From Betaproteobacteria bacterium UBA5216 (GTDB lineage: Bacteria > Pseudomonadota > Gammaproteobacteria > Burkholderiales > SG8-41), in assembly GCA_002412495.1 (NCBI GenBank), contig DHVE01000115.1, positions 24,121 to 73,516 on the forward strand: a stretch of 49,396 bases of DNA, given 5' to 3'. This document shows positions 8,414-17,889 of this stretch, piece by piece. The translations under genes and the position numbers were made by a program. The notes below the pieces were generated by a model, which ran no database searches, had not been told where the DNA came from, and worked only from the letters and a program-made list of their open reading frames with translations. The first letter of the stretch is position 1; every line of letters begins with the position of its first letter.

Positions 8414-9379
8414 ATGCACATCGCTTTACTGCTCGCCGGCATGATGCTGCTCGCGCCCGCGCTGGCGCTGTCACAAACGGAGCCTGCCTATCCGGTAAAA
8501 CCGGTGCGCATTGTGGTGCCTGTGTCACCCGGCGGCAGCACGGATATTCTGGCGCGTCTGGTCGCGCAACGCCTCACCGAGGTGTGGCGCGCGCAAGTGC
8601 TGGTCGAAAACCGGCCGGGCGGCGCCGGCGGTATTGTCGGCGTTGATTATGTCGCCAAGAGTCCGCCCGACGGCTACACGCTGATCATGGGATACATCGG
8701 CACCTTTTCGTTTCTGCCATCAGTGATTCCCAAGATGCCCTACGATCCGGTGCGCGATTTCACGCCGGTATCGCTGGTTGCGCTGGTGCCCAACATGCTG
8801 TGCATTCATCCCTCGGTACCGGCGAAAACCGTCAAGGAACTGGTGGCGCTCGCCAAGCGCCGGCCGGGACAACTCAATTACGGTTCGGCCGGCAACGGCA
8901 GCAACTCCCACGTGTCCGTGGAATACTTCAAGCAACTGACGGGCACTGACATCCAGCAGATTTCCTACAAGGGCGCCGGACAAACCATGATCGATCTGCT
9001 CGGCGGCCACATTACGCTCACCATCGTCGGCGTACCGCCACTGATCCCGCATGTGCGCACCAACCGGCTGCGCGCGCTGGGCGTGGCCACCAACCAGCGG
9101 CTCGACGTACTGCCGAATGTGCCCACCATCGCGGAAGCCGGTGTGCCGGGCTATGAAATCACGCAGTGGTACGGCCTGCTCGCGCCCGCGGGTACGCCAC
9201 GCGATATCGTGCGCAAACTGAACGGCGAAATCGTGCGATATCTGCAATTGCCGGATACCGCCGCCAAAATGTCCAGCGAAGGCGCCATTCCGACCGGCAA
9301 CACGCCGGAACAATTTCACGAGCTGATCAAGTCCGAGATCCCGCGCTGGGCCAAAGTGCTCAGGAAGGCGGGACTGTAG
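8414..9379 (+). CDS. TctC/Bug family periplasmic receptor
   Basis: A 321-residue receptor with a signal peptide (~1-21, ALALSQ). The typical Y-P-V-K-P-V-R-I-V-V-P strand, the G-G-S-T-D-I-L-A-R helix, ENRPGGAGG and ISYKGAGQT follow. GGAGG at 8401 lies just upstream of ATG 8414 and fixes the start. It probably feeds the substrate, or a precursor, of the lyase-family enzyme encoded just upstream. No membrane components are encoded nearby. Confidence 0.93.
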   Translation: MHIALLLAGMMLLAPALALSQTEPAYPVKPVRIVVPVSPGGSTDILARLVAQRLTEVWRAQVLVENRPGGAGGIVGVDYVAKSPPDGYTLIMGYIGTFSFLPSVIPKMPYDPVRDFTPVSLVALVPNMLCIHPSVPAKTVKELVALAKRRPGQLNYGSAGNGSNSHVSVEYFKQLTGTDIQQISYKGAGQTMIDLLGGHITLTIVGVPPLIPHVRTNRLRALGVATNQRLDVLPNVPTIAEAGVPGYEITQWYGLLAPAGTPRDIVRKLNGEIVRYLQLPDTAAKMSSEGAIPTGNTPEQFHELIKSEIPRWAKVLRKAGL

Positions 9380-9425
9380 TTTTCGCGATAGAAGCACGCG
9401 ATCCTTGCGCCCGGCTTGATGGGAG

Positions 9426-9468
9426 ACGCCGGTAAACCCCGCGCCGGGCATTGCACTTTGACCGGCGT
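9426..9468. repeat. Inverted repeat after Bug gene
   Basis: Perfect 8-bp arms, ACGCCGGT and ACCGGCGT, 27 bp apart, between the Bug gene and the MFS gene. The right arm is followed by only TT, so it is a weak terminator candidate at best. Confidence 0.3.
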
Positions 9469-9488
9469 TTGCTAAGCTCGCCCACACC

Positions 9489-10733
9489 TTGAAAAACCCA
9501 GAGTCAAACCCTCCCGGCGGCGTCACCGACGAATCCGCGCGCTTTCCCTACTGGCGCCGCAATCTGCAAACCCTGCCGATGGCGACGCTGATGACTTCCA
9601 TGGGGTTTGCGATTTCGTTTCCGTTTCTGCCGCTGATGGTACGCAATCTTGGCGTCCACGAAAATCTGGAAACCTGGATCGGCAACATGATGCTGGTTTT
9701 CTACATCATCAGTTTTTTGTGTGGACCGATCTGGGGCAGCATCGCCGATTATTTCGGCCGAAAAATCATGGTGTTGCGCGCTATGCTTGGCATGGGCTTT
9801 TTCATGTCGCTGGTTCCTTTTGCCCCCACGCCGCTGTGGTTTGCCTGCCTGTTCTCGCTGGTGGGGTTTTTCAATGGAGGCACCATGTCCGCGCAGGCGC
9901 TGATCGTGGCGAACACCCCACCCAACCGCATCGGCGGCGCGCTGTCTCGCCTGCAGGCGTCGAACCTGATCGGACAAACCACCGGGCCCGCGGTAGGCAC
10001 GATGCTGGTGGCGCTGGTCGACAAACCACACTGGCTGTTCTGGTTCAGCGGCGGCGTGCTGATCAGCGCCGGCATGCTGGTGCTCGCCACGGTGCGCGAG
10101 ACCAAGCAACTCGCGGCGGGGCGCTGGCGCCCGCAATGGATCGGCAACCTTCGCGAGCTGCTCGCGGTGCCGCGCATCGGACTGCTGTTTTTTCTGGGCT
10201 TTGTGTTTGCAATGCTGGCGCCCGGCAACGTCACCATCCTAAGCGTGTTCGTGATGAATCTGAACGGCGGCGCGTCGGCGGATGCCGGGTCGCACGCCTT
10301 CTGGGCCGGCGCGGTGGCCATCGGCTTTGCGCTTTCCAGCGCCATCTCCCTGACCGTGTGGGGCCGTTTGCTGGATCGCTACGATCCCCGGCGGGTGCTG
10401 TTGTTCTCCGCCGCCGCAGCCGGGGTGACGCAACTTCCAATGTTGTTCCTGCAAACGCCGCTGCAACTCACGCTGACACGCATCGCGTTTGGTCTGGCAG
10501 CGTCACTGATGTTGCCCGCCATCGTGCGCCTGCTGCGCACGCACGCGCCGCAGGGCATGGATGCGCGCGCGATTTCCTATGCCGCGTCGTTTCAGTTTAT
10601 CGCCATGGGCATCGCGCCCTTTACCGCCGGCCTGATTGGTCCGCTGCTGGGGCTGCGCGCCTATTTCGCGCTGACTGCCGCGCTGACGTTTCTCGCATTC
10701 GGGCTGTGGTTGCGCAGCGAGCGTCGCGCATAA
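9489..10733 (+). CDS. MFS transporter (multidrug-type)
   Basis: A 414-residue major facilitator protein with about 12 hydrophobic segments. The loop after the second membrane segment carries the MFS motif A region (GSIADYFGRK, near residue 90), as in TetA/drug:proton antiporters. The hydrophilic N-terminus (~30 residues) contains FPYWRRN, often seen just before segment 1. The only start covering that segment is TTG 9489; the first in-frame ATG (9579) would begin at segment 1. No good ribosome site supports either. It is convergent with the next Bug gene (8 bp gap). The substrate is unknown; export of a toxic or unused compound is a guess. Confidence 0.82.
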   Translation: MKNPESNPPGGVTDESARFPYWRRNLQTLPMATLMTSMGFAISFPFLPLMVRNLGVHENLETWIGNMMLVFYIISFLCGPIWGSIADYFGRKIMVLRAMLGMGFFMSLVPFAPTPLWFACLFSLVGFFNGGTMSAQALIVANTPPNRIGGALSRLQASNLIGQTTGPAVGTMLVALVDKPHWLFWFSGGVLISAGMLVLATVRETKQLAAGRWRPQWIGNLRELLAVPRIGLLFFLGFVFAMLAPGNVTILSVFVMNLNGGASADAGSHAFWAGAVAIGFALSSAISLTVWGRLLDRYDPRRVLLFSAAAAGVTQLPMLFLQTPLQLTLTRIAFGLAASLMLPAIVRLLRTHAPQGMDARAISYAASFQFIAMGIAPFTAGLIGPLLGLRAYFALTAALTFLAFGLWLRSERRA

Positions 10734-10740
10734 TCCCGCA

Positions 10741-11718
10741 TCAGTCCACCGTCGCGCCGGACTCCCGCACCACCTTCGCCCAGCGCTGAACCTCCTGCTT
10801 CACGAACGCCTCGAGTTCCTGCGGCGTGCTGCTGGCGGGTTCCACACCGACGGCCGTAAACCGCTCGACCACTTCCGGGTCATGCACCAGCTTCACGATT
10901 TCAGCGTTGAGACGGGTAATGATCGCGGCGGGTGTTTTCGCGGGCGCAAACAAGGCGTTCCAGGTGGTCACGACCACGTCCTTGAACCCCTGCTCCACCA
11001 GGGTGGGCAGTTCGGCGGCGGCTTTCGTGCGCTGCGCGCTGGTGATGCCCAGCGCCCTGAGCCGTTTGGTGTTCACGAGTTGCAACACCGAACTCACGCT
11101 CGCGAAACCTATTTGCACCCGGCCGCCGACCAGATCGGTCAAAGCTTCCGAAGCGCCCTTGTACGGGACGTGAATCATCTTGATGCCCGCCGACATTTTA
11201 AAAACTTCCGCCGTCAGGTGCGGACTGGAACCATTGCCCGACGACGAATGCATCAGCTCTCCGGGATTTTTCTTCGCCAGCGCCACCAGTTGTTTCACGT
11301 TGGATATCGGCAGCGACGGATGCACCACCAGCACATACGGAAACGAACTCAGCATGCCGACCGCGCCGAATTCGCGCGGAAAATCATATTGCAGTTTTTT
11401 ATACAGGCTGACATTCACCGCGTGCGTGTTGGTGGCGATCATCAGCGTATGGCCATCCGGCGCCGCGCGCGCCACCAGCGCCGCGCCGAGATTGCCGGAA
11501 GAACCCGCGCGGTTATCCACAATCACCTGCTCCTGCAACGCGCGCGCCAGCCGCTGGCTGATGATTCGGCCCACGATATCCGCCCCGCCGCCCGGTCCGT
11601 AGGGAACGATCAACGTCACCGGACGGGACGGGTAATTTTGCGCGAGTGCGGCGCTGCTCGCGAGGAGTACACCGACCGCGAAAGTCGCCTTGCCACGAAA
11701 CTTCAGCCATTCAAACAT
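10741..11718 (-). CDS. TctC/Bug family periplasmic receptor
   Basis: A 325-residue receptor with a signal peptide ending near residue 26 (AALAQ). Next come YPSRPVTLIVPYGPGGGAD, a DNRAGSSGN loop and HVPYKGASEALTDL, all family hallmarks. The ATG at 11718 has AAGGGTG upstream. It is transcribed divergently from the enolase-superfamily gene, with a 164-bp spacer. Its ligand may relate to that enzyme, but another Bug gene sits directly behind the enolase gene and is the better partner. Confidence 0.93.
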   Translation of the reverse strand: MFEWLKFRGKATFAVGVLLASSAALAQNYPSRPVTLIVPYGPGGGADIVGRIISQRLARALQEQVIVDNRAGSSGNLGAALVARAAPDGHTLMIATNTHAVNVSLYKKLQYDFPREFGAVGMLSSFPYVLVVHPSLPISNVKQLVALAKKNPGELMHSSSGNGSSPHLTAEVFKMSAGIKMIHVPYKGASEALTDLVGGRVQIGFASVSSVLQLVNTKRLRALGITSAQRTKAAAELPTLVEQGFKDVVVTTWNALFAPAKTPAAIITRLNAEIVKLVHDPEVVERFTAVGVEPASSTPQELEAFVKQEVQRWAKVVRESGATVD

Positions 11719-11736
11719 CGCTCACCCTTACGTCTT

Positions 11737-11766
11737 GATTCACCGAGATTCACCCAGATTCACGCA
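11737..11766. repeat. Three 10-bp direct repeats
   Basis: GATTCACCGA, GATTCACCCA and GATTCACGCA lie head to tail in the divergent spacer, 19 bp upstream of the Bug start. They could be operator half-sites or a degenerate intergenic repeat like the one at 1-28. Confidence 0.5.
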
Positions 11767-11825
11767 TGGGCACGGTATCGCCGGATCACGAGATCGTCAA
11801 CCGCCGCCGCCTCGGTCGCTTTGGC

Positions 11826-11831
11826 TATAAT
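11826..11831 (+). promoter_or_regulatory. Consensus -10 hexamer
   Basis: A perfect TATAAT in a GC-rich setting, 52 bp before the enolase-superfamily start codon. No recognisable -35 lies 16-18 bp upstream, so a transcription activator may be needed. Confidence 0.4.
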
Positions 11832-11882
11832 TTGCTCCCTTTTGTTTTTTGTTCAACCTAGTTCAGCCTCACAGGGAACGCC

Positions 11883-13127
11883 ATGACCGATCCTTCTTCG
11901 CGCACCACCGCCATCGACTCCACCGCGTTGCCGCAACTCAAAATTGATGGCGTGGAAATTATCGGGCTGGACATCGTCCCTTCGCATCGGCGGCGCATGT
12001 CCACCGGCGCTTATGTCTACGGCGCCAAAGGCGGTTGGGCGGGTCGCCCCGTCATGGTGGGCATACGCGCGGGCGGCATCACTGGCTGGGGCGAGGCGCG
12101 CCCGATCAATCCGTTCGTGGGAGAAACCGCGGCGGGGATGTTCAGCAATCTGCGAGATTACTACGCGCCCCTGCTGATCGGGCGCAATGCCCTGCAAATC
12201 GAGGCCGCGATACGCGCCTGCGAAGGCACCCTGCCCAACAACCCGGCGACGCTGGCAACGATCGACATGGCCTTGCACGATCTGGTCGGACGCGCGCTGG
12301 GCGTGCCGGTGCACACTTTGCTGGGCGGTGCTTGCCGAAATGAAATTCCGCTTGAGTGGTCGGTCAGTCTCGACGACGAGAAGGTGATGGTGTCCGAGGC
12401 CATGGCCGCGGTGGAAAAATTTTCGGTGCAGTATGTGTGCATCAAGATCGGTCCGCTGGATCGCCGGGAAGTCGATATCCGCGTGGCCAAGGCCATACAA
12501 AAAGAACTCGGCGCTCAAGTGCCGTTGGGCGTGGATGCCAACACCTGCTACGACGTGCCCAGCGCGATTCGATTCGCGAATCAATTCAACGACATGGGGC
12601 TCGCTTACTTCGAGCAACCCGTGCCCACCGGCTCGCTCACGGCCATGCGCCGCATCCGCGACCGCGTGACCGTGCCCATCATGGCCGACGAATCCGTATA
12701 CACGCGCGATGACGCCATGCGCGTAATCGAGCACGAGGCCGCTGATGTGCTGGCCGTCAAATGGTACAAATGCGGGGGACTGCGCCGCTGCAAAGAGATC
12801 GCGGTGGTGGCGGAGGCCGCCGGGTTAAAGGCCAATTGTGCTGGAACGGCGAACGGCAGTTACATCGAAGCCATCGCGGCGGCGCATTTGTGTTCGACCA
12901 TACCGAACCACGCGTTCGGCGCGGAATTCATTCTCGGACTGCCATCGGTGAACGAAAGCGAGACCATCCTCAATCGCCCCATCGATGTGCGCAATGGGTT
13001 TTGTAATCTGCCGCCCGGTCCGGGATTCGGCTTTGAGGTCAATCGCAAGGGCCTCGCAAAACATGCGCTCGCGCACATACGGGTGGACGCCTCGGGCCAG
13101 CACAACGTCGCCAACGGTGGCTTGTGA
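11883..13127 (+). CDS. Mandelate racemase/muconate lactonizing enzyme family
   Basis: A 414-residue enolase-superfamily enzyme of the muconate-lactonizing/mandelate-racemase type, acting by proton abstraction next to a carboxylate. Metal ligands are visible as Asp218 (GVDAN), Glu244 (YFEQP) and Asp269 (MADES). The acid/base lysines are Lys188 and Lys293, spaced exactly as in muconate cycloisomerase. The usual K-x-K motif reads C186-I-K188, so the first lysine is missing. The substrate may be a cycloisomerase, racemase or sugar-acid dehydratase type; the pattern does not decide. The stop overlaps the ATG of the following Bug gene, so the two are translationally coupled. Confidence 0.87.
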   Translation: MTDPSSRTTAIDSTALPQLKIDGVEIIGLDIVPSHRRRMSTGAYVYGAKGGWAGRPVMVGIRAGGITGWGEARPINPFVGETAAGMFSNLRDYYAPLLIGRNALQIEAAIRACEGTLPNNPATLATIDMALHDLVGRALGVPVHTLLGGACRNEIPLEWSVSLDDEKVMVSEAMAAVEKFSVQYVCIKIGPLDRREVDIRVAKAIQKELGAQVPLGVDANTCYDVPSAIRFANQFNDMGLAYFEQPVPTGSLTAMRRIRDRVTVPIMADESVYTRDDAMRVIEHEAADVLAVKWYKCGGLRRCKEIAVVAEAAGLKANCAGTANGSYIEAIAAAHLCSTIPNHAFGAEFILGLPSVNESETILNRPIDVRNGFCNLPPGPGFGFEVNRKGLAKHALAHIRVDASGQHNVANGGL

Positions 13128-14125
13128 TGCACACGGACGGATTACATCGGCGAAGCATCGTGGCGCTTTGCCTGAACGCGGCGTTGTTGGCGGGACTCGC
13201 AGCCAATGTCGCGGATGCGCAGGAATATCCCGTAAAACCCATCCGCATGATCGTGCCCTTTGCGCCCGGCGGACCCAACGATGTGCTGGGCCGCATCGTC
13301 GCGCAAAAAATGAGCGAACAAATGGGGCAGCAGCTCATCATCGACAATCGCAGCGGCGCGGGCGGCGGCACCGGCACGGTGGCGGTCAGCGTAGCACCAC
13401 CGGATGGCTACACCTTGCTGTTCTCGGGTACGTCATCCCTGGCGATCAATCCGAGCCTCTACAAGGTACCCTACGATCCGCTCAAAGATTTTGCGCCGAT
13501 CGGTCTTGCGGGTACGGCGCCGAGTCTGCTCGCGACGCATCCCTCGGTGCCCGCCAAATCCATCAGCGATTTGATCGTTCTCGCCAAGGCCAAATCCGCG
13601 CGACTGAATTACGCCTCGGGCGGCATCGGCGGAACGCCCCATCTGGCGGCCGAGCTATTCAAGACGATTTCGCAGATCCAAATGGAGCACGTGCCGTTCC
13701 GCGGCGCCGCGCCGGCGTTAACCGCACTCGCCTCCGGTGAAGTGGATGTCTATATCGGCGGTATAACCTCGGTATTACAACTCGCCAACGCCGGCAGAAT
13801 ACGCGCGATCGCGGTCACCAGCGCGCGCCGCACGCCGCTGATGCCGCAGATGCCGACGTTTATGGAGTCCGGCGTGCCGGGATACGAAATCGTCAATTGG
13901 TACGCCATGGTCGCACCGGCGGCGACCTCGGCATCCATCATCAAGCGGCTCAACGCTGAATTGGTCAAGGCGCTGGCGACACCCGATGTCACCCGGCGGT
14001 TTGCGGACCTGGGAACGGACGCCATCAGCGGCACGCCGGAACAGCTCGCGGCCTATCATCGCCAGGAATTGGCGAAGTGGACGAAGCTGATCAAGGCCAC
14101 CGGCATCAAAGTCAGCGGGGTGTAA
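13127..14125 (+). CDS. TctC/Bug family periplasmic receptor
   Basis: A 332-residue receptor. The signal peptide has a twin-arginine-like HRRS stretch at residues 8-11, but is probably an ordinary Sec signal ending near ADAQ (~31). The EYPVKPIRMIVPFAPGGPND strand-helix, VPFRGAAPALTALASG and PTFMESGVPGYE blocks are typical. Its ATG overlaps the enolase-family stop by one base (TGATG); a GTG at 13124 is an alternative. Tight coupling implies that its ligand is the substrate or a precursor for that enzyme. Confidence 0.92.
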   Translation: MHTDGLHRRSIVALCLNAALLAGLAANVADAQEYPVKPIRMIVPFAPGGPNDVLGRIVAQKMSEQMGQQLIIDNRSGAGGGTGTVAVSVAPPDGYTLLFSGTSSLAINPSLYKVPYDPLKDFAPIGLAGTAPSLLATHPSVPAKSISDLIVLAKAKSARLNYASGGIGGTPHLAAELFKTISQIQMEHVPFRGAAPALTALASGEVDVYIGGITSVLQLANAGRIRAIAVTSARRTPLMPQMPTFMESGVPGYEIVNWYAMVAPAATSASIIKRLNAELVKALATPDVTRRFADLGTDAISGTPEQLAAYHRQELAKWTKLIKATGIKVSGV

Positions 14126-14170
14126 CCTCGCCCGATGGGTTCACGGCGCGCGAACTTTCGGCAGACCCAT

Positions 14171-15601
14171 CTACCCTTTGTTGCCGAGTACCGCCATGAA
14201 CTCCCGCGCCGACAGCGATTCGACGCCGAGAATGGCATCGCGCACCTGCTCGACACGCCGTGACGGCAACACCATGGCGGCGTTGTCGCGGTACTTCGCC
14301 GAAATTTCGTCGCCGGTGAGCGCGCGTTCGCCCGTGCCGCGATTGATCGGTTCATGATGACGCAGGGTTTTGCCGTTGCGCAATTTGATGACCACACCGC
14401 CGGAAAAATATTTCGGATACGTCGTATCGGGATCGGCGGCGTAACTCACGCGCGAGGCCAGATCAAGAATCGTGGTGTTGCTCAGCGTGTCCTGCTCCAA
14501 TTCCGCCAGACCAAAGCGGCCCAGCACCAGACTCGCGGCCGTCACAAATTGCACGCTGAATTTGGCGTCGTAATCGTTCGCCGGTTTGACTTTGCTCGCT
14601 TCCGGCTGCGCGATGATGTGGATGGTGGGCTCGGGTATCAGCGCCTGCACGGACTCGATATCTTCCGGCTTGAGTTTGTGTTTTTCGCGCAGCACCAAAG
14701 CCGCATCGGCGCAGGCGTGGATGAGGTGGCAAACCGGATACGGCTTGATGGCAACTTCGCTGGTTTCCCAGCGCGTGCCCAAGCCGTCGGTGACGTACCC
14801 GTAGTCCACCTCGTCCTTCAACGTCTGCAAATGGCTTTGATACAGGCCAAAGCGGCCTTCGTACGTTTTGCTCGGCCCCACATACCCATTGCGCGCGAGG
14901 TGCGCGGCAGTGATGCCAGCGACGCCGGCCCAACCCGGATGCAGGCGTTTGTTCCATGCGCCTTCTTCGAGAAATTCCTGACTGGCGGCGGCGGTGCTGC
15001 CGACGAAACCCTGCGCCATGGTCAACTGGCGGGCATTCAAACCATATAACCAGCCGGCCTGCAGCGCGCATGAAAAATGCGCCGTGATGCCGGTCGGATG
15101 AAAACCAAAATGGTGAAACCCGCCCTTGGCCGCGCCGCACACGCGCACCACGGTTTCGACGCCAAGGATGTACGCCGCGAGCAGATCGCGCCCGCTGGCA
15201 TCGATGGCTTCCGCCACGCCCATTGCGCACGGCAGCGCGCTCGCGGTCGGATGCACGATCGCGCCCACGTGCGTGTCGTCGTAATCGAGTCCATGCACCA
15301 GCGCGCCGTTCATCAGCACCGCATCGCGCAACGGCAGTTTGTCCGATAGCCCGATCAGGCCGCTGGCGCCGCTGCCCGCAATGCTGCGTATGCCCGACAG
15401 GATGTGATGCGCAAACGCGTAGTGCGTAGAGGCATAGGCGATGCCGATGGCGTCGAGCATCAGGTATTTCGCACGTTCGCGCACGGCCGGCGGTATCGCC
15501 TCATAACGGTAGCCCGCGACGTAATCGCTGAGTGACTGCGAAACCGTAGGTGACTTCACCGGCTGCGCGGTGGTGATGGCTTTTGTTTCGGGTGCGTTCA
15601 T
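14171..15601 (-). CDS. MmgE/PrpD family protein
   Basis: A 476-residue MmgE/PrpD protein, the family containing iron-independent 2-methylcitrate dehydratase (PrpD) and cis-aconitate decarboxylase. The all-helical N-terminal domain includes ALVHGLDYDDTHVGAIVHPTA (split near residue 105). This aspartate/histidine segment is characteristic of the active site. The helical lobe is followed by the C-terminal domain with VIKLRNGKTL. AAGGA precedes the ATG at 15601. A Bug gene lies 30 bp downstream on the same strand reading away from it, so the pair could form an operon in the order Bug then MmgE. A true methylcitrate cycle is not indicated because prpB and prpC are absent. Confidence 0.9.
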   Translation of the reverse strand: MNAPETKAITTAQPVKSPTVSQSLSDYVAGYRYEAIPPAVRERAKYLMLDAIGIAYASTHYAFAHHILSGIRSIAGSGASGLIGLSDKLPLRDAVLMNGALVHGLDYDDTHVGAIVHPTASALPCAMGVAEAIDASGRDLLAAYILGVETVVRVCGAAKGGFHHFGFHPTGITAHFSCALQAGWLYGLNARQLTMAQGFVGSTAAASQEFLEEGAWNKRLHPGWAGVAGITAAHLARNGYVGPSKTYEGRFGLYQSHLQTLKDEVDYGYVTDGLGTRWETSEVAIKPYPVCHLIHACADAALVLREKHKLKPEDIESVQALIPEPTIHIIAQPEASKVKPANDYDAKFSVQFVTAASLVLGRFGLAELEQDTLSNTTILDLASRVSYAADPDTTYPKYFSGGVVIKLRNGKTLRHHEPINRGTGERALTGDEISAKYRDNAAMVLPSRRVEQVRDAILGVESLSAREFMAVLGNKG

Positions 15602-15631
15602 GGTGGCTTCCTTGGTTCCTGGGTTCCTGGG

Positions 15632-16633
15632 TTAATTGCTACGTATGCCGGCTTCCTGAATCAGCTTGCGCCAGCGCGCGATTTCCTCGGTCAAAAACCG
15701 GCCTAGGTCCTGCGGTGTGCCGCCACCTGGAATCAAACCGTGGCCGGCTAACCGCTCGCGGGTTTCGGGCGCCTTCAGTGTTTTAACGATTTCACTATTG
15801 AGTTTTTGCACCACGGCATTGGGCGTGCCCGCAGGCGCAAACAGACCAAACCAGCCGATCACCTGAAAGCCCGGCAAGCCTGCTTCGGCAACGGTAGGCA
15901 TTTCGGGAATTTCCGCCACGCGCGTGGTGCTGGTTACGGCGAGGGCGCGCAACTTGCCCGCCTTGACCTGCTGCAAGGCGGCCGGAATCGTCGAAAAATA
16001 AATCTGCACATTGCCCGCGATCAAATCGATCACCGCCGGCCCGCCGCCTTTGTAGGCAATGCTGACGATTTGCACCCCGGCCATGCGTTTGAACAATTCG
16101 CCCGCCAGATGCGCCGTGGTGCCGCTGCCCGAGTTGGCATAATTAAGCTGGCCCGCGCGCGCCTTGGCAAGCGTGATCAGCTCGCCCACGGATTTGGCGG
16201 GTACTGACGGATTAACCACCAATAACAACGGCGCCGAGGCCACCAGAATAATCGGCGCGAAATCTTTTTCGGTGTTAAACGGCATCCGGGCAAAGAGCCC
16301 CGGGTTCACCGGGAACGATGTGATCGGCATCACCAGCGTGTGGCCATCGGGCACGGCTTTCGCCGCCAGTTCGGCGCCGATATTGCCGGACGCGCCCGCG
16401 CGATTGTCGATCACCACCGTTTGTCCCCAAGCCTCGGTCAGTTTCGCGCCGATCAGTCGTGCAGAGAAATCCGTGCCGCCGCCCGGCGCGGCCGGCACGA
16501 TCAGGCGGATAGGCTTGGTGGGGTAACCTTGTCCGGCGGGAGGCGCGGGGGATTGCGCGCCAGCGCTCAGAGTCGCTGTTGCGAACAGCGCAGCGGAAAT
16601 CAGAGTCCTGCGTCGTACGGTCATGAGAGCCAT
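15632..16633 (-). CDS. TctC/Bug family periplasmic receptor
   Basis: About 333 residues from ATG 16633 (MALMTVRRR), or 330 from ATG 16624. Both place a normal signal peptide before GAQSPAPP. The reading frame stays open upstream to 16930, but that part has no family resemblance and I exclude it. GYPTKPIRLIVPAAPGGGTDFSAR, DNRAGASGN and AYKGGGPAVIDL are family hallmarks. It precedes the MmgE/PrpD gene by 30 bp on the same strand, so joint transcription is likely. Confidence 0.9.
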   Translation of the reverse strand: MALMTVRRRTLISAALFATATLSAGAQSPAPPAGQGYPTKPIRLIVPAAPGGGTDFSARLIGAKLTEAWGQTVVIDNRAGASGNIGAELAAKAVPDGHTLVMPITSFPVNPGLFARMPFNTEKDFAPIILVASAPLLLVVNPSVPAKSVGELITLAKARAGQLNYANSGSGTTAHLAGELFKRMAGVQIVSIAYKGGGPAVIDLIAGNVQIYFSTIPAALQQVKAGKLRALAVTSTTRVAEIPEMPTVAEAGLPGFQVIGWFGLFAPAGTPNAVVQKLNSEIVKTLKAPETRERLAGHGLIPGGGTPQDLGRFLTEEIARWRKLIQEAGIRSN

Positions 16634-16854
16634 GAAAAAAGTGATGGGCAAGGAGGCTGCTGGAACCGGCAAACTGGTTTTGGGGTTTGCTGGATTTGCC
16701 GAAGGGCCAAACCCTAGCATACCCATACCCGCCGCGCCTGTGAAGACACGCATTTTGAACACGCCCGGCGGGGCGTGACGGTCGCGGTGGGCTCGCGCTG
16801 CTATCATTGCCCAACGACCGGGCAAATGGCCTTCGAGGCACCGTGCAAACTCAT

Positions 16855-17811
16855 ATGATGGACAAGAGAGGCGGCGGCGCCAGCGCACATCGCTGTAAAT
16901 ATCCCCACGCCTTTGGCGGCGGCAATCCACTCGCCGAGCGCAACACCCTGCGCGTTGTGGTGCTCACCGCCGTGATGATGGTTGTAGAAATCGTCTGCGG
17001 CGTGCTGTTCAACTCGATGGCGCTGCTGGCCGACGGGTGGCACATGGGCACACATGCGATCGCGCTCGGCATTTCGGTGCTGGCTTATGTGTATGCGCGA
17101 CGCTTTGCACACGATGCACGTTTTGCGTTCGGCACCTGGAAGATCGAAGTGCTGGGCGGCTACACCAGCGCCGTACTGCTCGCGGTGGTCGGGTTCATGA
17201 TGGGCTACGAATCGGTATCGCGATTACTGAATCCGTCCCGCATTCACTTTGACAATGCAATCATGGTTGCCGTCGTCGGCTTGATCGTTAATTGGGTGTG
17301 CGCGTGGATGCTCAAGAGCGGGCGTTCTCATGATGCCGCGCATGGCCATCACCCGCACGGGCATGACCACGAGCATCATGACGATCTTAACCTACGGTCA
17401 GCCTATGTACACGTGATTGCCGACGCCGCCACCTCGGTGCTGGCGATTTTTGCGCTGCTGGGCGGCAAATACTGGGGGGCGGCCTGGCTCGATCCGGTAA
17501 TGGGTATCGCCGGCTCGATCCTGGTGTCGGTGTGGGCCTACGGGCTGCTGCGGGATTCGGCTCGCGTGCTGCTCGACGCCGAGATGAACGCGCCGGTGGT
17601 CGGGGAGATTTACGACATTATCCGGCAAAGCGGCTGGCAGGCGGAGATCAGCGACCTGCATGTATGGCGCGTCGGCGGCGGCAAATACGCGTGCATACTT
17701 GCCATCAGCACATCTCAAGACGTCAGTGCCGATGACGTCCGACGACAACTGCACACCCATGCGGCATTAGTACATATCTCGGTGGAAGTTGCCCGGCTCG
17801 CGCCTGTGTGA
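16855..17811 (+). CDS. dmeF: CDF metal efflux transporter, DmeF type
   Basis: A 318-residue cation diffusion facilitator with six membrane segments. Segment 2 carries D-G-W-H-M-G-T-H, the DmeF variant of the CDF metal site. Segment 5 carries H-V-I-A-D (HxxxD). Between segments 4 and 5 there is a His-rich cytoplasmic loop (HGHHPHGHDHEHHDD, ~residues 160-174). The family exports Co2+ and Ni2+ (some members Zn2+) out of the cytoplasm in exchange for protons. ATG 16855 is used; GTG 16843, four bases behind a GAGG, is a possible earlier start. No DmeR/RcnR-type regulator gene is visible next to it. Confidence 0.85.
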   Translation: MMDKRGGGASAHRCKYPHAFGGGNPLAERNTLRVVVLTAVMMVVEIVCGVLFNSMALLADGWHMGTHAIALGISVLAYVYARRFAHDARFAFGTWKIEVLGGYTSAVLLAVVGFMMGYESVSRLLNPSRIHFDNAIMVAVVGLIVNWVCAWMLKSGRSHDAAHGHHPHGHDHEHHDDLNLRSAYVHVIADAATSVLAIFALLGGKYWGAAWLDPVMGIAGSILVSVWAYGLLRDSARVLLDAEMNAPVVGEIYDIIRQSGWQAEISDLHVWRVGGGKYACILAISTSQDVSADDVRRQLHTHAALVHISVEVARLAPV

Positions 17812-17889
17812 TTACGCATGAACGGCACACAGTGGGTACAGGGTGGCGAGCGCGCCGGATACTGGGTATTTTGATCCGCGCCGCTATGC

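Noticed and set aside
14171..15601. Evidence for a methylcitrate cycle locus (prpD)
   Set aside because: The protein is of the MmgE/PrpD family, but methylcitrate synthase and a clear methylisocitrate lyase partner are not adjacent, and the neighbour is a Bug receptor gene.
16634..16930. N-terminal extension of the Bug protein ending at 15632
   Set aside because: The frame is open, but the residues show no signal peptide or Bug similarity; ATG 16633 gives a normal signal peptide and family length.
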